Assembly: GCA_030704615.1 (NCBI GenBank) | Contig: CM060733.1 | Location: forward strand, 50,096,001-50,160,000 | DNA: 64,000 nt | Direction of reading: 5' to 3' | Source: Takakia lepidozioides | Taxonomy: Eukaryota > Streptophyta > Takakiopsida > Takakiales > Takakiaceae | Shown here: positions 43,676 through 55,989 of the stretch, piece by piece | Numbering within the stretch: position 1 is the stretch's first letter | Layout: each line of letters begins with the position of its first letter | Notes under the pieces: generated by a model | The model's database searches: none | Told to the model about the DNA's origin: nothing | The model's input: only the letters and a program-made list of their open reading frames with translations | Made by a program: the position numbers and the translations under genes

Positions 43676-46600
43676 CTAGTACACATCCACATCAACCAAC
43701 TCCTCATCACTGGACTCTGAATCTCCATCGCAACTGTCCTCCGTGGGACATGGATGTGCTTCCTCAGATCGCATGTCTCTGTAAAGTGAAGCAACCTCTT
43801 CAGGTGTCACTTGGATGGTCTGGCCCACCCTGTCACCAGCAACATTGGTCTCTTCAATGTGATTGGGGGCTAAGAGGCCTGATACACTTGCAATATCATC
43901 GTTGCAAATGCTCACATCAGAAACAGCCCTGCGTGACCTGGGGTTTTTTTCCAGCACCACGTTCCATCTCGGTTCATTCACACACTCAGAGAAAAAAACT
44001 TGCTCGACCTGTGATGGGAGCACAAAAGGCTGTTCAAGTGGAGGCAACAAGTGGGAGAAATTCACCAATGTGAAGCCAGACTCATCCTGCTTCATTGACA
44101 CAGGCTGAGAGCCCACACGTCGTGCACGTACCCATGAACACAATAGCACCGTGGTGTGTGTGGAGCCATAATCCAATTCTAAAATCTCCTTTATGACACC
44201 CACATACCGTACGCTTTCCACCACCTGCTCACGGTCAATGCAAGTACTGTCATGCTGGAAAACAGTAGAGACCCCCGAGTCATATGTCACAAAGGGGCTG
44301 TTGAGTCCATCTGAAGTAACCCTGAAGTGGTTTCCATAAGCCGACATGCTCTTGTATGATGTTGCGATTACTGATGGGGGTTTGGACATGTCCAACAATT
44401 CCTTGCAGGCTGAATCAGTAGCATGGTTGGCAACACTTGACACATGCTGGCGGACTGCTTTTACCAGCCATTCTGCAAAGTGAGGGAGAGCACGGATCTT
44501 GTTCTGGTTAGTAGCATTTTCAGTCTCCAACCTGCATTTCTCCACCTCATAGGACCTGCCAACACACGCACAACCACAGAAATTTATCTAGTGCAACCCC
44601 TGCAGCCGATGGAAGAACTACTGCACACACACCTATACAAAGCATACCCATGCATAGCAGGTACCATGAACGTTTGCCACTTACCCCAACATAATGCTCA
44701 AACTGGGATGGTTGTGAATGACGTAGTCGTGGACAAGCTGCAACAATTCGAGGGTCAACCTCCGTGGTCGACCAACTCCTTCCAATACCCAGCCCGACAC
44801 TGATTCCTCCTCTCCTGCATCCCACACTCTCCGCCTAGTAGCATCAACAGAAGACAAGTACTCTGTACAAAATCCCAATGCCTCGTCAAACACGTAGCCC
44901 TCCGCCATACTGCCCTCAGGCTTCGCCAAGTTTCGCACATACCCTTTAAAATCCTTCATTGCTCTCTCCACCGGGTACATCCACCGAGAAGCTACAGGTC
45001 CACACAAATCCACCTCATCCACCAAGTGGATAAGTAAATGTGTCATAACATCAAAAAATGAGGGTGGGAACTCTTTCTCCAGAAGACAAAGAGTCACTGC
45101 CACCTCCTTCTTCAATTCCTCATGCTCGGTGGGATCAATGAATTTTGCACAAAGCTTGCGAAACACACGGGACACTCTTAGTATGGCATTGCGAACCCCA
45201 GGCGCCATCAACCCACGTAGAGCAAGTGGGAGGATCTGTTGCATTAGCACGTGATAATCATGTGACTTCAATTGGCTCAACTTTTGTTTGACCACATGTT
45301 TTTTGAAAGCAGAGGCATAGCCAGTGGGTACTTTCAGATTCGTGATAATCTCCAGGAACACCCGCTGCTCTGGTTTTGTGAGCACATATGGCGCATCAGG
45401 CATTACCAATGTATCCACTCTGGTGGGATGGCGTCGTAACCAAAGAGGCTTTCGAATGCCCTGCAATTCCATATCGCGGCGAACTTGCATCGTGTCCTTT
45501 CGCCGAAAATAGTCTTGATTATGTTCTCCGTCACGTTCTTCTCGCAATGCATGGTATCAAAAGTGTGGCGGATGATAAGATGCTGCACCATGTGGTCTAA
45601 CAAATTAGGCACATTGCAATGCAGTCATGAATGATGTTTACAGCACAGGTTCAGTAAACAAACAATCATGCACAATGAAAAACCAATGCACTGTTTTGTT
45701 CCCAAAACACATGTGTGGTAATCGCACCTCCCAGTAAGGCAAGTCAAACAGAATGGACAATCGTTTTACGCCATGGAGCTTGGAGGGATCGTTCTGTGCG
45801 CCTACAGTCCCACCATCATCAATCCATTGTTTGTAATGTCGTGCACGCTCCTTGATTTCGGTGGCTGTCACTGTATGTGGAGCAGGTCTCATGTCTCGCG
45901 CCCCATTAAAAAGTCTGGATCTTCTATAGGCATGATTGTGGGGAAGATAGCGTCGATGCCCCTGGAATATCAATTTCTTACAAGCTGGGGAATATCTGGA
46001 ATCGACTTGAGGTCCACATGCTGGACAAGCACATTACCCTTGGTGAACCTGACCTGATAACAAGCCATAGGCGGGGAAGTCATGTATGGACCACATGAGG
46101 ACTGCACGCATGTTAAAAGCCCGCTCTCCTTCAATGGCTGCCACATCCACGGCTGCAACTCCCACCCACAATGTCGTTAGCTCCTCCACTAGTGGTTGCA
46201 GGTAAACATCCACATTTTCACTTGTCACAGATTCCTTTCCAGGAATGAGGAGTGTTAACATGACAAAAAATTCTTCGTTACCAACCATGGAGGTAGATTA
46301 TAATTGAGCACCATGATGGGCCAGGTGGACCAAGAAGTGGATTTGGTGCCATAAGGATTGACCCCATCCAGTGCCAATCCAAGACGCAGATTTCTTGGAT
46401 CTGAAGCAAAATCCGGCCATGTGTTGTCAATATGGCACCAAGCCTTACTGTCTGCAGCATGCCGGACCATGCCATCTGCACTTCTATGATTGTTGTGCCA
46501 CTTCATGAGCTCTGCCAGCGTCTTAACTCGAAACATCCGTTTCAATCTAAGTATGAGAGGAAAGTATCGCAACACCTTCTTGGGCACCTTCCCACGGCCG

Positions 46601-48235
46601 TCCATGTATCGACGACTATGGCACTTGGGGCAATTAGCAGCCTTTTTGAGGTCTCCACGAAACAATACACATCCACGCTCACAGGCATGGATCTGTTTGT
46701 ATCCTAGACCCATCATGGCGATCATATTTTTGGCCTCATACTGCGATTTCGGCAAGGTGTTTTGTTTGGGCAAAATCTCCAGCCTCAACAATGAAAATAA
46801 CTCATCCACAAATGCGTTGGTACATCTGTGAGTGGCGCAAGAATTGAGCAACATCAATGTGGCAGTCAATCGGTTGTGAACGCTCCCATCGTATAAGGGG
46901 ATTTGGGACTCTCGCATGAGTTTTCCATGGTGAAGATCATTTGGCGCGCCTGCTTCTTCTCCGCCCATATTTTCCCCATCAGGCATTTCAGAGGGATTTG
47001 CGCCATTCTCAACAGCCTCATCATTGTCCAAGTGAAGGGCATTTGGGGCAGGTGTGGGATTCTCCCGGAGGGTATCTGATATTTCAAATGCATCTTGCAC
47101 AGCACGGGCAATCTGGCCCCGTAGCCCATTGTCGTCTTGTCCATCCAAATTGACGTCGTTTGCAACACTCTCTAGGCTACATTCAGCCTCCACTTCAGAG
47201 TCGGATGTAATGTAGCCCTGTGAACGCAAATGAAATCATAAATTGGGATACGATGAACAGGCTTTTTTCAAAACTCCCAGATTATGAAATTTCATTTAAA
47301 CACTGTCATGTAAGCAAACACTTTGTAGAATTGCACTAGTTCAATACAGGTGAATGCTACAAGTCTCCCCCGCACTTGCGAATCAGGAGACGAAATTGGT
47401 CGGCCACAGACTTCATTTCGAAGCAGCTTGTGGAGCTCAGACACAAACACAAATGAAAACTACTCTCATATAATACGGCAAAGTAGGAACACAGTTTTCA
47501 TCGAAAAACAAAACAAACATACCCTCTGTGATAGAGGGAGACATCCCCACATACAGACAGCTATCTGCACAGACCAACAAAGTGAAAGCTCTCAACAAAT
47601 ATGCCCAAGTGGGCAGTGCGTTGAAGGCATGACACATGGCAACAAACTGCCAAAAGCCCAAAATGCATATTGCCTTCACACATGGCAGTCAACAACGACC
47701 ATGTAGTCATGACCCTGACTACATGACTCCAGTACAACCAATGGAAGAACACCACGTAGTTGAAATGTCCATGATCCACGGTCATGAAGTCATGGACATG
47801 ACTACTCTGACGCACTACCGACTACATGACTCCATCACTACGACTCCATGACTCCAATACATCCAACGGAAGAACGACACGTAGTTCGGACTCCAGTCAC
47901 TCCCACGACTGTCCAAAATGCGGACATGCGCGGGCGTGCTGCGAGCATGTCAGAGTGCGTGCGTCGTGCAAGGCGTACCGGGACTGTACACTGTCGAAGG
48001 TTTGGGTCCCTCCCATACTTTGTTAGGTGTTTTTTGGCCATCGGTAGAAACTGCGAGATCCCTCCATGGCATATTTTGCAGTTGCACAATATTTTGCGGT
48101 GCCCTTGTGCAATGGCATGCGCCTCCTCTAGTCGCCACAGTTTCTCATCTTTCCTGCGCACACGGAGTCGTTGAGCTGTTAGCCGAAACCCCGCTCTCGT
48201 TGTATACATTGTACTTACACAAGGGGTGTGCAAGG
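43676..48235 (-). pseudogene. TNP2-type CACTA transposase gene with lesions
   Basis: Reading right to left: an N-terminal Transpos_assoc-like piece (KILCNCKICHGG ... AKKHLTKYG, about 48235-47990); the tnp2 core (47221 to about 45730) with PKCHSRRYM, LNYNLPPWLV, MLTLLIPGKE, FPAYGLLSG, ACPACG and IFQGHRRYLPHNHAYRR; IIRHTFDTMHCEKNV near 45560; then a DUF4218-like region (45490-44690) with LKSHDYHVLMQQILPLALRG and a DUF4216-like C-terminal exon (44550-43676) with DYGSTHTTVLLCSWV. TNP2 proteins cut CACTA ends. Lesions: single-base deletions in a T run at 46265-46270 and an A run near 45500, and a TAA near 46030 where a Tyr codon is usual. Both deletions are in homopolymers and could be assembly errors; the TAA is harder to dismiss. 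Confidence 0.85.
47230..47850. repeat. Short palindromic ACTACATGACT motifs in a TNP2 intron
   Basis: Between the first and second coding pieces of the TNP2 gene, the stretch 47690-47860 repeats CATGTAGTCATGA, GACTACATGACTCC and CATGAAGTCATGGACATG. The same TATGACT/AGTCATA words make up the element's subterminal regions, so this may be an internal binding-site cluster. Confidence 0.4.
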
Positions 48236-48817
48236 GTCTTTGCAGCTGATGTCAGACTGCCATGGTCAGGCCCTCCCCGTGCGGTCCTCTGACTGCGTAT
48301 GAGAAGCTAAGGGAGACCTGCATTGCTCGCAACAAAGAGGTTGAGGCGGAGTTGTTTGGTTCGCACCCACTGTGAGTATACTGAGAGGCGGCTCACCCTA
48401 GTGTTGTGGCCTAAATCTCGCAGGAGAGCATTCCACCTCAACCGGAGTGCTCAACTGACCCGAATACTTTAGTTTGGGGTTGTCAGACATCGCATTGCAG
48501 GGGCTTGTCATTAGGGGTTTTTTTTTAAAAATGTGAGAGGTCTACGGTTTAGCCTGAAATTGCCCGCATCCTTGTCTTTTGGGTTTACGAGTTTTTCTAC
48601 ATTCCCAGTGTTGGGATTGCATTGCTAAGTACACAGAATGATGGTTGTGAGGCGACGCCTGTCTCCACACTATCATGGCGCACCATGAAGAGAGCGGGAT
48701 TGGTTAATTTCTTCATGGGGCGAGGATTGCAGGCTTCTTGCTCCGAAACCAAAGCGTGCTTGCCGTCGACCTCCACTACCCACGGGACCACCCAGACGCA
48801 GTGGAAGGCTAGAAACA

Positions 48818-51800
48818 ATGGCCGACGAGGCACGACAGTATGTAGACGAAGACGAGGAGGAGGATTTGTTGTGTGTCCCTGCGGGCGAGCACACTGGCGA
48901 TTCTAGCGAAGATATTCTTCGCCACCCAGCTCCTGCACCCTCGCTTCCCCAGAAACGCCCGTCGCCGGCAAAATCACCATCTGTAAGCACCTCCTCACTA
49001 TGACGCCACATCTTCAGCATTTCTATGCATTCACATGCTCAGCATACCCATGAAGGAAGCATGCAAATGTACAGAACGTGTCTGAGACTTTCTTAGCATT
49101 CCAGGATGTAAATGCACTTCCCACACAGAAGAGGTTGAAAGGTGGAAGCCACAGAAAATCTGGCAGTGGACGTGGCACAACTTTGAATGCAATCACATTT
49201 GGAAAGTTCTCACTTTGGGAATTTCACATTGGGGAGATGGCATTGCTAGAAAAATTGGGATGTAGGAAGGAAGGGATGCCCGAGCATATAGGCAGTGAAA
49301 CCCCACAATGGGATAGGAAATCAACCCCTTTTGCTATATCTTCATCGTGTACATAGTTTGGGTTAAAGTCAAAGGCTCTTACTAAGAGGTTGATACATAG
49401 TGATGTTTCTGTTTACAACTAAAATGCAATGTCCATTCAAATGAGTCCATCTACCCACTGATGCAAGTACTTGTATGCACGCTTTGATACAAGCATGCCA
49501 ATGGTTTTTGAGGTCTCCCCACTAGGTAGGCTTTGGAATTGGCCATGTAGATTTGGCTCAGCCCCCACTTTTCTGAATGGGTAAACAGAAGTGTGGGGCA
49601 CCTGATGAGTCTGAGGGGATGAGGACCTGCTCATAGGAGGATGAGTACAATCAAAGCTTTAAAATGGCAGGTGCACGGCGTTAATTTGTTCTAAGTTGCC
49701 ATGATTTCATTTGAATGCTTTGATTGACTTTAATGTTTGAATTGGTTTTTATTCTGTGCAGGCCAGGAAGAGGCGAGCTTCCATCGAAGGCGCTGCAGCT
49801 GTGGTGGGCAGTCCATCGGGGCGGGGGTTGTTCAAACAAGTCAACCCTGCTACAAACAAGTCCCCAAGCGCAGAACGACCACCTCCACGACCTATTCCAC
49901 AGTACCCTCCGTACACACATTACCCACATGCCTACCCCACCCCCGATCAGTATGGCGCTGCGGGCCCTTACAACCCGCACATCCAATACAAGCCCCCTCC
50001 AGGTGGTTACCCACAGCAGCCATATGCCCATTCTCCTCCACCTATTCCCCCTTACCTCCTAGACCCACATGCTTACCCGGCATCTACACGTCCACCATAC
50101 GAACCTTTTGGGCCATACGGTGGGCGATACTGTCCCGCCCCCCATTCCCCATGGCAACCCCCAGCTGCCCCACCACCTGAGGTGGCAAAGGAAGAGACCC
50201 CTATGACCAAGAAGGAGCGAGCTAATGCTTTGAGGCGGGCGAACAGGCGTGCCAGGGCAGAGGCAATCCGAAACCATGATGCGCGAGACGAAGATGGACT
50301 CCCCCCTCAAGTGCTTCCGGTTGACAAAGCTGGAGAGCCCATTGGACCAGCACGCAATACCTGGCATGCAGCCCTCAAAGGCCAGATGTGGCGTTTGTGT
50401 GACATGTCAATGCATATTGCAGCGCAGGATGAATCTGTCATTGAAGAAATATATAGGATTCTAAACTCTACATTTGCGTACACGCCACGTGGTCTTGACT
50501 ATGAGCACATGAGGAAGACACTTGGCATTGCCTTGAAAACCCAAAGACACGAGATCCATGCAATGTACAAGGCAGGCGAGGGGAGGCCTGCGCATCTGAA
50601 GGAAGCTCATTGGGACAGGCTGGTATCGTATTGGCAGACAGCAGGATTCAACGCAAAAAGTGCCCTCATGAAGGTTGCAAATTCATCAATCAAGAAGCCT
50701 TCAAAAACAGGACGTGGTGGGAAGGCATCTGTTGAGGCTCGGCTTGTAAGTTCACACACCAGCCTTTTTGCCCTCTTTGCCTTGGCTGATTGTTGTTTAT
50801 AATGTGAAACAGGCTAAGTCCTGGCAGAAGAGAGTAGAAAAGATTCTCAAGGACCTGGACCTGGATCCGCAAGTATTGACCCAGCTGGATAAATCTGACT
50901 TAGAGGTTGTAGTGTCTGAAGGCATGTCTGTTGCCATCAGATTGTCTGATGAAAATGAAGTTAGGCAGAGAACTTCCCGAAGTTGTTTCCAGTCAGTGAC
51001 ATGGGGGTGGACATCTTGGATGACCTCAAGGGTCTACCCACAAGTTGGAAGTAGACTGAAATTTAAACTCAGGGCAGGAAGCCTACCTTTGAACAACAAA
51101 CAGAAGCAGAGAGGAAAGGGAGAGTGCAATTGTCCGTAGTGTAGGCAATCTGAAGACAATATTCATTTTCTGATACACTGTCCGGGGTTCTCTCACCAAA
51201 GAGACGTTGTCTTCAATTCAATCAAGGGAATTGTGCCTGTACCCCTATTTACCAACTTTGAAACTCTCGAGGCTGAGCCAAAAGCCGCGGCCCTCCTGAG
51301 GCCTAGTTTTGGGGCAAATCACACCCAGCAGATTGATGCTTGTGTGAAGGGTTTTCTAGAGGATATCTGGAAAACCCGGATTAAATCTTTATATGAAGGT
51401 AAGTCTTACTACCAATGTCAACCCCTGACTGAGGTAGGTTCTGTTCCTTTTGTTCCCGCTCAAACTGGGCGTGGGGTCAATGGCCAGAAGGCTACGGCAA
51501 ACAACGTCTTATGAGTACAATGTATAATGGGGTGTCCATTTCCCCCATTTTACACCATGTTAGGAGGGAAGTACGAAGTGCCACCAGGCTTTGTCATTGA
51601 ATTCTCCCAATTATGTCCCCGGCAATCAGGTTTTTCTTGAAGGGGTGTTGCCTGTGGAGTGAACTAAAGTGTTCATTCACCTTGTCGCAAGGTGCTTGTA
51701 GGCTTTTCTTTAAGGGGGGACCTGCCCGGGAATTGTGCCTGTACCCCTGTTCACCAACTTTGAAAGTTGAGAGGCTGAGCCAAAAGCCCAGGCCTTCCTG

Positions 51801-54487
51801 AGGCCTAGTTTTTGGGCAAATCACACACAGCAGATTGATGCTTGTGTGAAGGGTTTTCTAGAGGATATCTGGAAAACCCGGATTATTGGATTACTAGAAA
51901 ACCCGGATTACCCGAACCTGGCAAAGTTGTGAAGTGGGTGGGGTCCTCATTTTACATACCAATCTGTAAGTGTGGATAGAGGAGGGTCTGATCAGAGTTG
52001 TCGTGCAATGATGATGTCAGGGCAGTATTTGAAACTGCAATAGTGAGAGTGAGTGTGAGTGTTAACATGACTTTTTGTGGTCATTAACATAGGGTAGTGT
52101 TGTGCTGGTGATTACTCTTCTGCATTAGCTGCATTTGTCACTCAGCTCTCTGTATTACTGCAGACATAGTGACTAGGTTAGTGGGCGCGGGGATACCAAT
52201 ATTGGTTGCATCCCAACAGTATGTCTGACAAACCTCTGTTCAATCACTGTTGTCACAGAATGGTATGTCGCTCGTCAGGTTGACCATGCTAGCATACTGA
52301 GCTGGTACATGACAAATGCAGGCAAAGGAGCGAGGCCGAAGTCCATCGTTGCATGAAATCCAGGAAGGTTCAGTAAGCAGAACATTGACCAACGAGCGGA
52401 TGGTGAGATCCACGTGATCATTCTTTCTCCCATTTTTTGTCGATTATTTTGTTCTAGGCATTTTCCCTACCAACGGCATGATGTTCTCATGTTGTTCATG
52501 GACTTGCGTGGACCTGGCAGGAGGGGACCTCTGGGTATTCAGCAATTGCTCGCAAAGTGGAGGATATGGAAAGAGCACAGGGTGCACAACACAAAGATAT
52601 GATGGATTTGAAGGCTACAATATCGCATGTGATGATGTACCAGAAGGCCATGGCTGAGAAATTTGGGATCAGCATTTCCTCACCTGCCTTAGTGGGCTCA
52701 TCCATAGCAAACAGCTCGTGCATCGCTGGCCCTTCAGCCTCAAGACGTCTGGAGGACAGGTTTGACTTGCCTGGCATGTCACCAGGTAACGTCACTCCCG
52801 TTGATGCATTCGAGGATGATGTGCAGGTGGAGCATGTTGGGCCAGGTGGAGGGGACGACACCCCTACCAAGGAACTTACGCGTCCTTGTGCAGTTCTGTC
52901 ACACTGTGCGGTAGTGGAGGCGCATGCAGAACTCCAGCCTGCTGCTGTCGCGGTGGGGGCATCTGAGACAACCCTGGACATTGACCTTGTTTCCCCGCGG
53001 GCAGATATTACCCAGCAACCCACGGTTGTCACTTCCACTCCCAACCTTCAATTAATGTCGGAGAATGTCGTGCACACAATAGTGGAGAAGGGCAAGCATT
53101 TGCTCATCCTAGATATTAATGGATTGCTGTGTGAGTGCGTCCATGTCGGGAGCGGTAATGCGTTTGTGGTTCCAAGTGGCCTTGAGCACAAATTATGTGG
53201 TAGCAAGATGGTCGTTGTAAGGCCTGGTTGCAAAGATTTTTTGGACAAGTGTTTCGAACACTTTGAAGTGGCAGCATGGTCTTGTATGCAACCACGTAAC
53301 TTCCTACCCACAGTGGACTGGCTTTTCCATGGGCACCGTGACCTTGCATTCAAGTGGGATGGGGGATATTGTGAGCAGTCCACTGACATGGATGGGAGCC
53401 TGCCCATGAAACCACGGTTTCTGAAGAACCTATCTACAGTGTGGCGGGACAACTGTGTCTGGAATCCTGAAACCACTCTTCTTGTTGACGACACACCGCA
53501 CAAGGGGTCAAAAAATCCAGCATACAGCGCCATTTTCCCACTGCCTTGGAGAAGTCGTTCTGTAGAGGCGCACAATGATAATTTCCTTCTGACCAGCTTA
53601 TGGCCCTTCTTGGAGGGGGCAGCTAAGGCTCCGAGCATTCCAGAATATCTCAAAGGGCAACCCACATTTGGGCAACAAGCTATCAGCCCTCGAGCCATTC
53701 AGCCTCGCCAGGTAACATACTTTGTAGTGTGGTACACAGTGCCAGACATTAGAGGCATTTTTGTGTGACTCCCTTGTGCCATTGCCAGCCTCATTTGTGC
53801 TTAAGTTGTGGCAGTAAAACATGTTGTGATAGAGTTTGTCAAATTACTGTCGCAGTGTCAACTGTAGGCATTGACAGTTTGGGTGCATCTTATTGTGTTA
53901 GTGTAATTTGAGTTCCCAGTGTAGATAATATACATTTTTGGTGCTTGTTGGTTGGTTGTAGGTGCTTGGCCACAAACGAGGCCCCCCAAATCAAAGGGCA
54001 GCACACCTTCACCCTTTGAGGAAGCCGATACCACTGATCCATGATTCGCAGAATGGGGTAAGTGTATGCATCTGCTATTCTCCCCTTCCCGACCTGGATA
54101 GACAAATTGTTATTAGCTCCTTGTAGACCTTGTAGACACAATACGTTCCACGATCCATGTTCCACAATTCTCATGCAATCTGCCATGTTTGGGCTGGGAT
54201 GGCAGTTCGTGGTGGGAGATCATGTCAAGCTCATAGACACTGTTTCGCGATCAACAGCCGGATCTGGCCGCATTGCTGGTCTCCAAGGGATGGAGATGAG
54301 TGAAGGGTACCCTGTTGTGCCAGAAGGCTATGTGGCCATCCACATTGATGATGTCCGCATTCCCAATGCCCCTCTACCATATCACAACAAATCCATGAAG
54401 CCTCATCACACTGAGTTGGGAGACACTGTAGGTTACATTACTGTGTGGAGTGACAAACTAGTGAAGACCTTGCAGACAAAGAGATGA
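48818..54487 (+). CDS. TnpA-like CACTA protein with inserted FCP1-type phosphatase domain
   Basis: Six exons, all joined in phase 0: 48818-48982, 49762-50745, 50813-50959, 52521-53711, 53962-54057 and 54206-54487, giving about 954 residues with no stops. Order: acidic N-terminus from a true ATG (MADEARQYVDEDEEED); Pro/Tyr-rich low complexity; a plant En/Spm Transposase_24-like block (HWDRLVSYWQTAGFNAKSAL); a helical stretch (ARKVEDMERAQGAQHKDMMD); an FCP1/NLI-interacting HAD phosphatase-like domain (LLILDINGLLCE, VVRPGCKDFLDKCFEHFEV, AAWSC, LLVDDTPHKG, AIFPLPW); and a C-terminal TNP1/En-Spm-like domain (FVVGDHVKLIDTVS ... GYITVWSDKL). The HAD nucleophile motif is DING rather than DxDx(T/V), as in some plant FCP1-like proteins. 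TnpA-type proteins bind subterminal repeats. The phosphatase domain appears captured from a host gene. A LINE tail lies in intron 3. Confidence 0.82.
50985..51900 (+). mobile_element. LINE 3' fragment in intron 3 of the TnpA-like gene
   Basis: Within the 50960-52520 intron, the plus strand reads LKFKLRAGSLPLNNK and then a zinc-binding tail, ECNCP-stop-C, EDNIHFLIHCPGFSHQRD. This resembles the C-terminal zinc-binding region of plant LINE reverse transcriptases (CPxC ... E ... H ... C). The segment 51229-51383 is repeated at 51719-51872. It has stops and no reverse transcriptase core, so it is a dead 5'-truncated copy. Confidence 0.65.
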
Positions 54488-54489
54488 GG

Positions 54490-55707
54490 CAGGTCGGCTA
54501 GCATCGTGGATTTCTTGGGGATTTCCACCTGTGCCTCATCCGGATTTGGCAACTACGGTAACTTATAGTAGTGACAGTTTCTCTGAATTGACTGTCCAAT
54601 TTTGATAGCAATCACATGTTGGATTTTCTCATGCATGTTGTTGCAAACTTATGCCTCATTAATGAGCAATGTGGTGGTAGGTGGTATGTCCCCATTGCAC
54701 ACACTATGGTTGGTTATGTTGTTGCTGTTCATATGTGGTTGATAATGGTGATGCTGGATGGTGATGTTGCTGCTATTGTGGTCTTTCAGAATTACGTCTG
54801 TGCCACTTTTGTGCCACTTCTGTGCCTGAAGTCTTGCTGTATACATGATTGTGATGTTGTATGGCACATGCACGTGGCACCCTATTGGCTGCCTCTGTGG
54901 CATATCCACGTGTCCGTCTAGAGTCATAACCATGAGTACCGAACCCAATATGATACGTGTATGAGTATATTACATTCTGACACGTGACCCCCTAAGGTCC
55001 CCGCGCGATTGGTCCTATGACTCCATATGCAGAACGTCCAGTCAAATGTATGTCTACGAAGCAGCACGTGAGGTTTAGAGGATCGTGCACGTGGCACCAC
55101 CTAGGACTACAACGTCCTCATGGAATCCCCTGTTCATGGAATATACCGTACTGCGCCAGTCGTAGGTATGACTGGCAAGAATCCACCACAGCTCTCGAAA
55201 GTCCAGCACGTGGGCACACACAAACGTGGCATATGGTGTCCCCAGATGCTGCCACGTGTTGACCCCAAATTTCCCCCCATGAAGACATACATGTGACTGC
55301 GAAGCCCCGTCCCCCACAGTGACACGTGGCAATGATATGTCGCACCACGCGTTTCTTCTATGACGCGACACGTGCTGTCGTTTAATTCCCTCGTCCGCTG
55401 TCATAGCTGGCAGTGAGGGCTGGCGTCGCAGTCTGACACGTGGCATGTTCTGTAGCCACCACGTGTCTGTCTTACACCGCGGCTGACATGGACTACACTG
55501 TCCGTTCAGTCATTCAGTAATGCCAGTGTGTATGACTACCCCCACAGCTGCTCTGGCGCCACGTGACAGCCAGCCTGGAGAGTCATATCTGCCATGTCAC
55601 AACTGACTAGGTCTTTACGTCTTCAGAGTCAGGAAGTCGTAAATGGCTTCCATGACTGCATTTGCAGTCATAACACAGAGACGTAAAAGCCGCTTTTTGT
55701 TGTAGTG
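54490..55707. promoter_or_regulatory. CACTA right subterminal region with CACGTG cluster
   Basis: From about 54870 to 55470 there are many CACGTG or ACGTGGC sites (for example near 54868, 54908, 54980, 55066, 55088, 55206, 55252, 55322, 55368, 55437 and 55460). The last 230 bp match the right end of the small CACTA element. Such clusters may bind the element's TnpA-like protein. They are also plant G-box or ABRE-like sequences. Confidence 0.55.
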
Positions 55708-55989
55708 CATGTTGGTTTTGTGTGGGCGCTTGCTTTCATAGGGATTAGGCCGGATTTAATCACCGGTCAATCCTAGAGTATGTTGTTGGTGGTGAGGCTG
55801 GAGTGATGACCAGCAAGACCGTCAGTGTTTCTTCTATGGTGAGACTGGGTTGGTGACCAGCCAACCATAGGAGTTCTTGTGGTGGATGCAGGTGCAGGTG
55901 CCCTTAGCCACTAGGATATGACCCTTAATCCGCAACAGGTGCTCACCCGTGTCACTATTAGAATTAGTACTAGAGCCTTATAGTGTCAC
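55708..55989. other. Possible 5' LTR or leader of the gag element
   Basis: It starts CATGTTGG next to the CACTA end. TGTTGG is a common LTR start, and a degenerate primer-site-like TTAGTACTAGAGCC lies near 55965. There is no second LTR in the window to test this. Confidence 0.3.

Larger units (their letters stand above)
41999..55707. mobile_element. 13.7-kb CACTA (En/Spm) element encoding TNP2-like and TnpA-like proteins
   Basis: The left end CACTACAACAGATTGCGG (41999) and right end (reverse of TTGTTGTAGTG, 55707) are CACTA termini. Both share several hundred bases with the 12488-16977 element. Between them are a TNP2-type transposase gene (-, 43676-48235) and a TnpA-like gene (+, 48818-54487), arranged head to head. 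The flanking triplets differ (TTT and CAT), so the two ends may not derive from one insertion, or a flank has been altered. Subterminal motifs include ACTACATGACTCC near 47715-47860 and many CACGTG sites at 54870-55470. Confidence 0.8.

Noticed and set aside
55075-55446. 123-residue minus-strand frame in the CACTA right end
   Set aside because: It lies in CACGTG-rich subterminal repeat DNA shared with the small CACTA element and has no domain.
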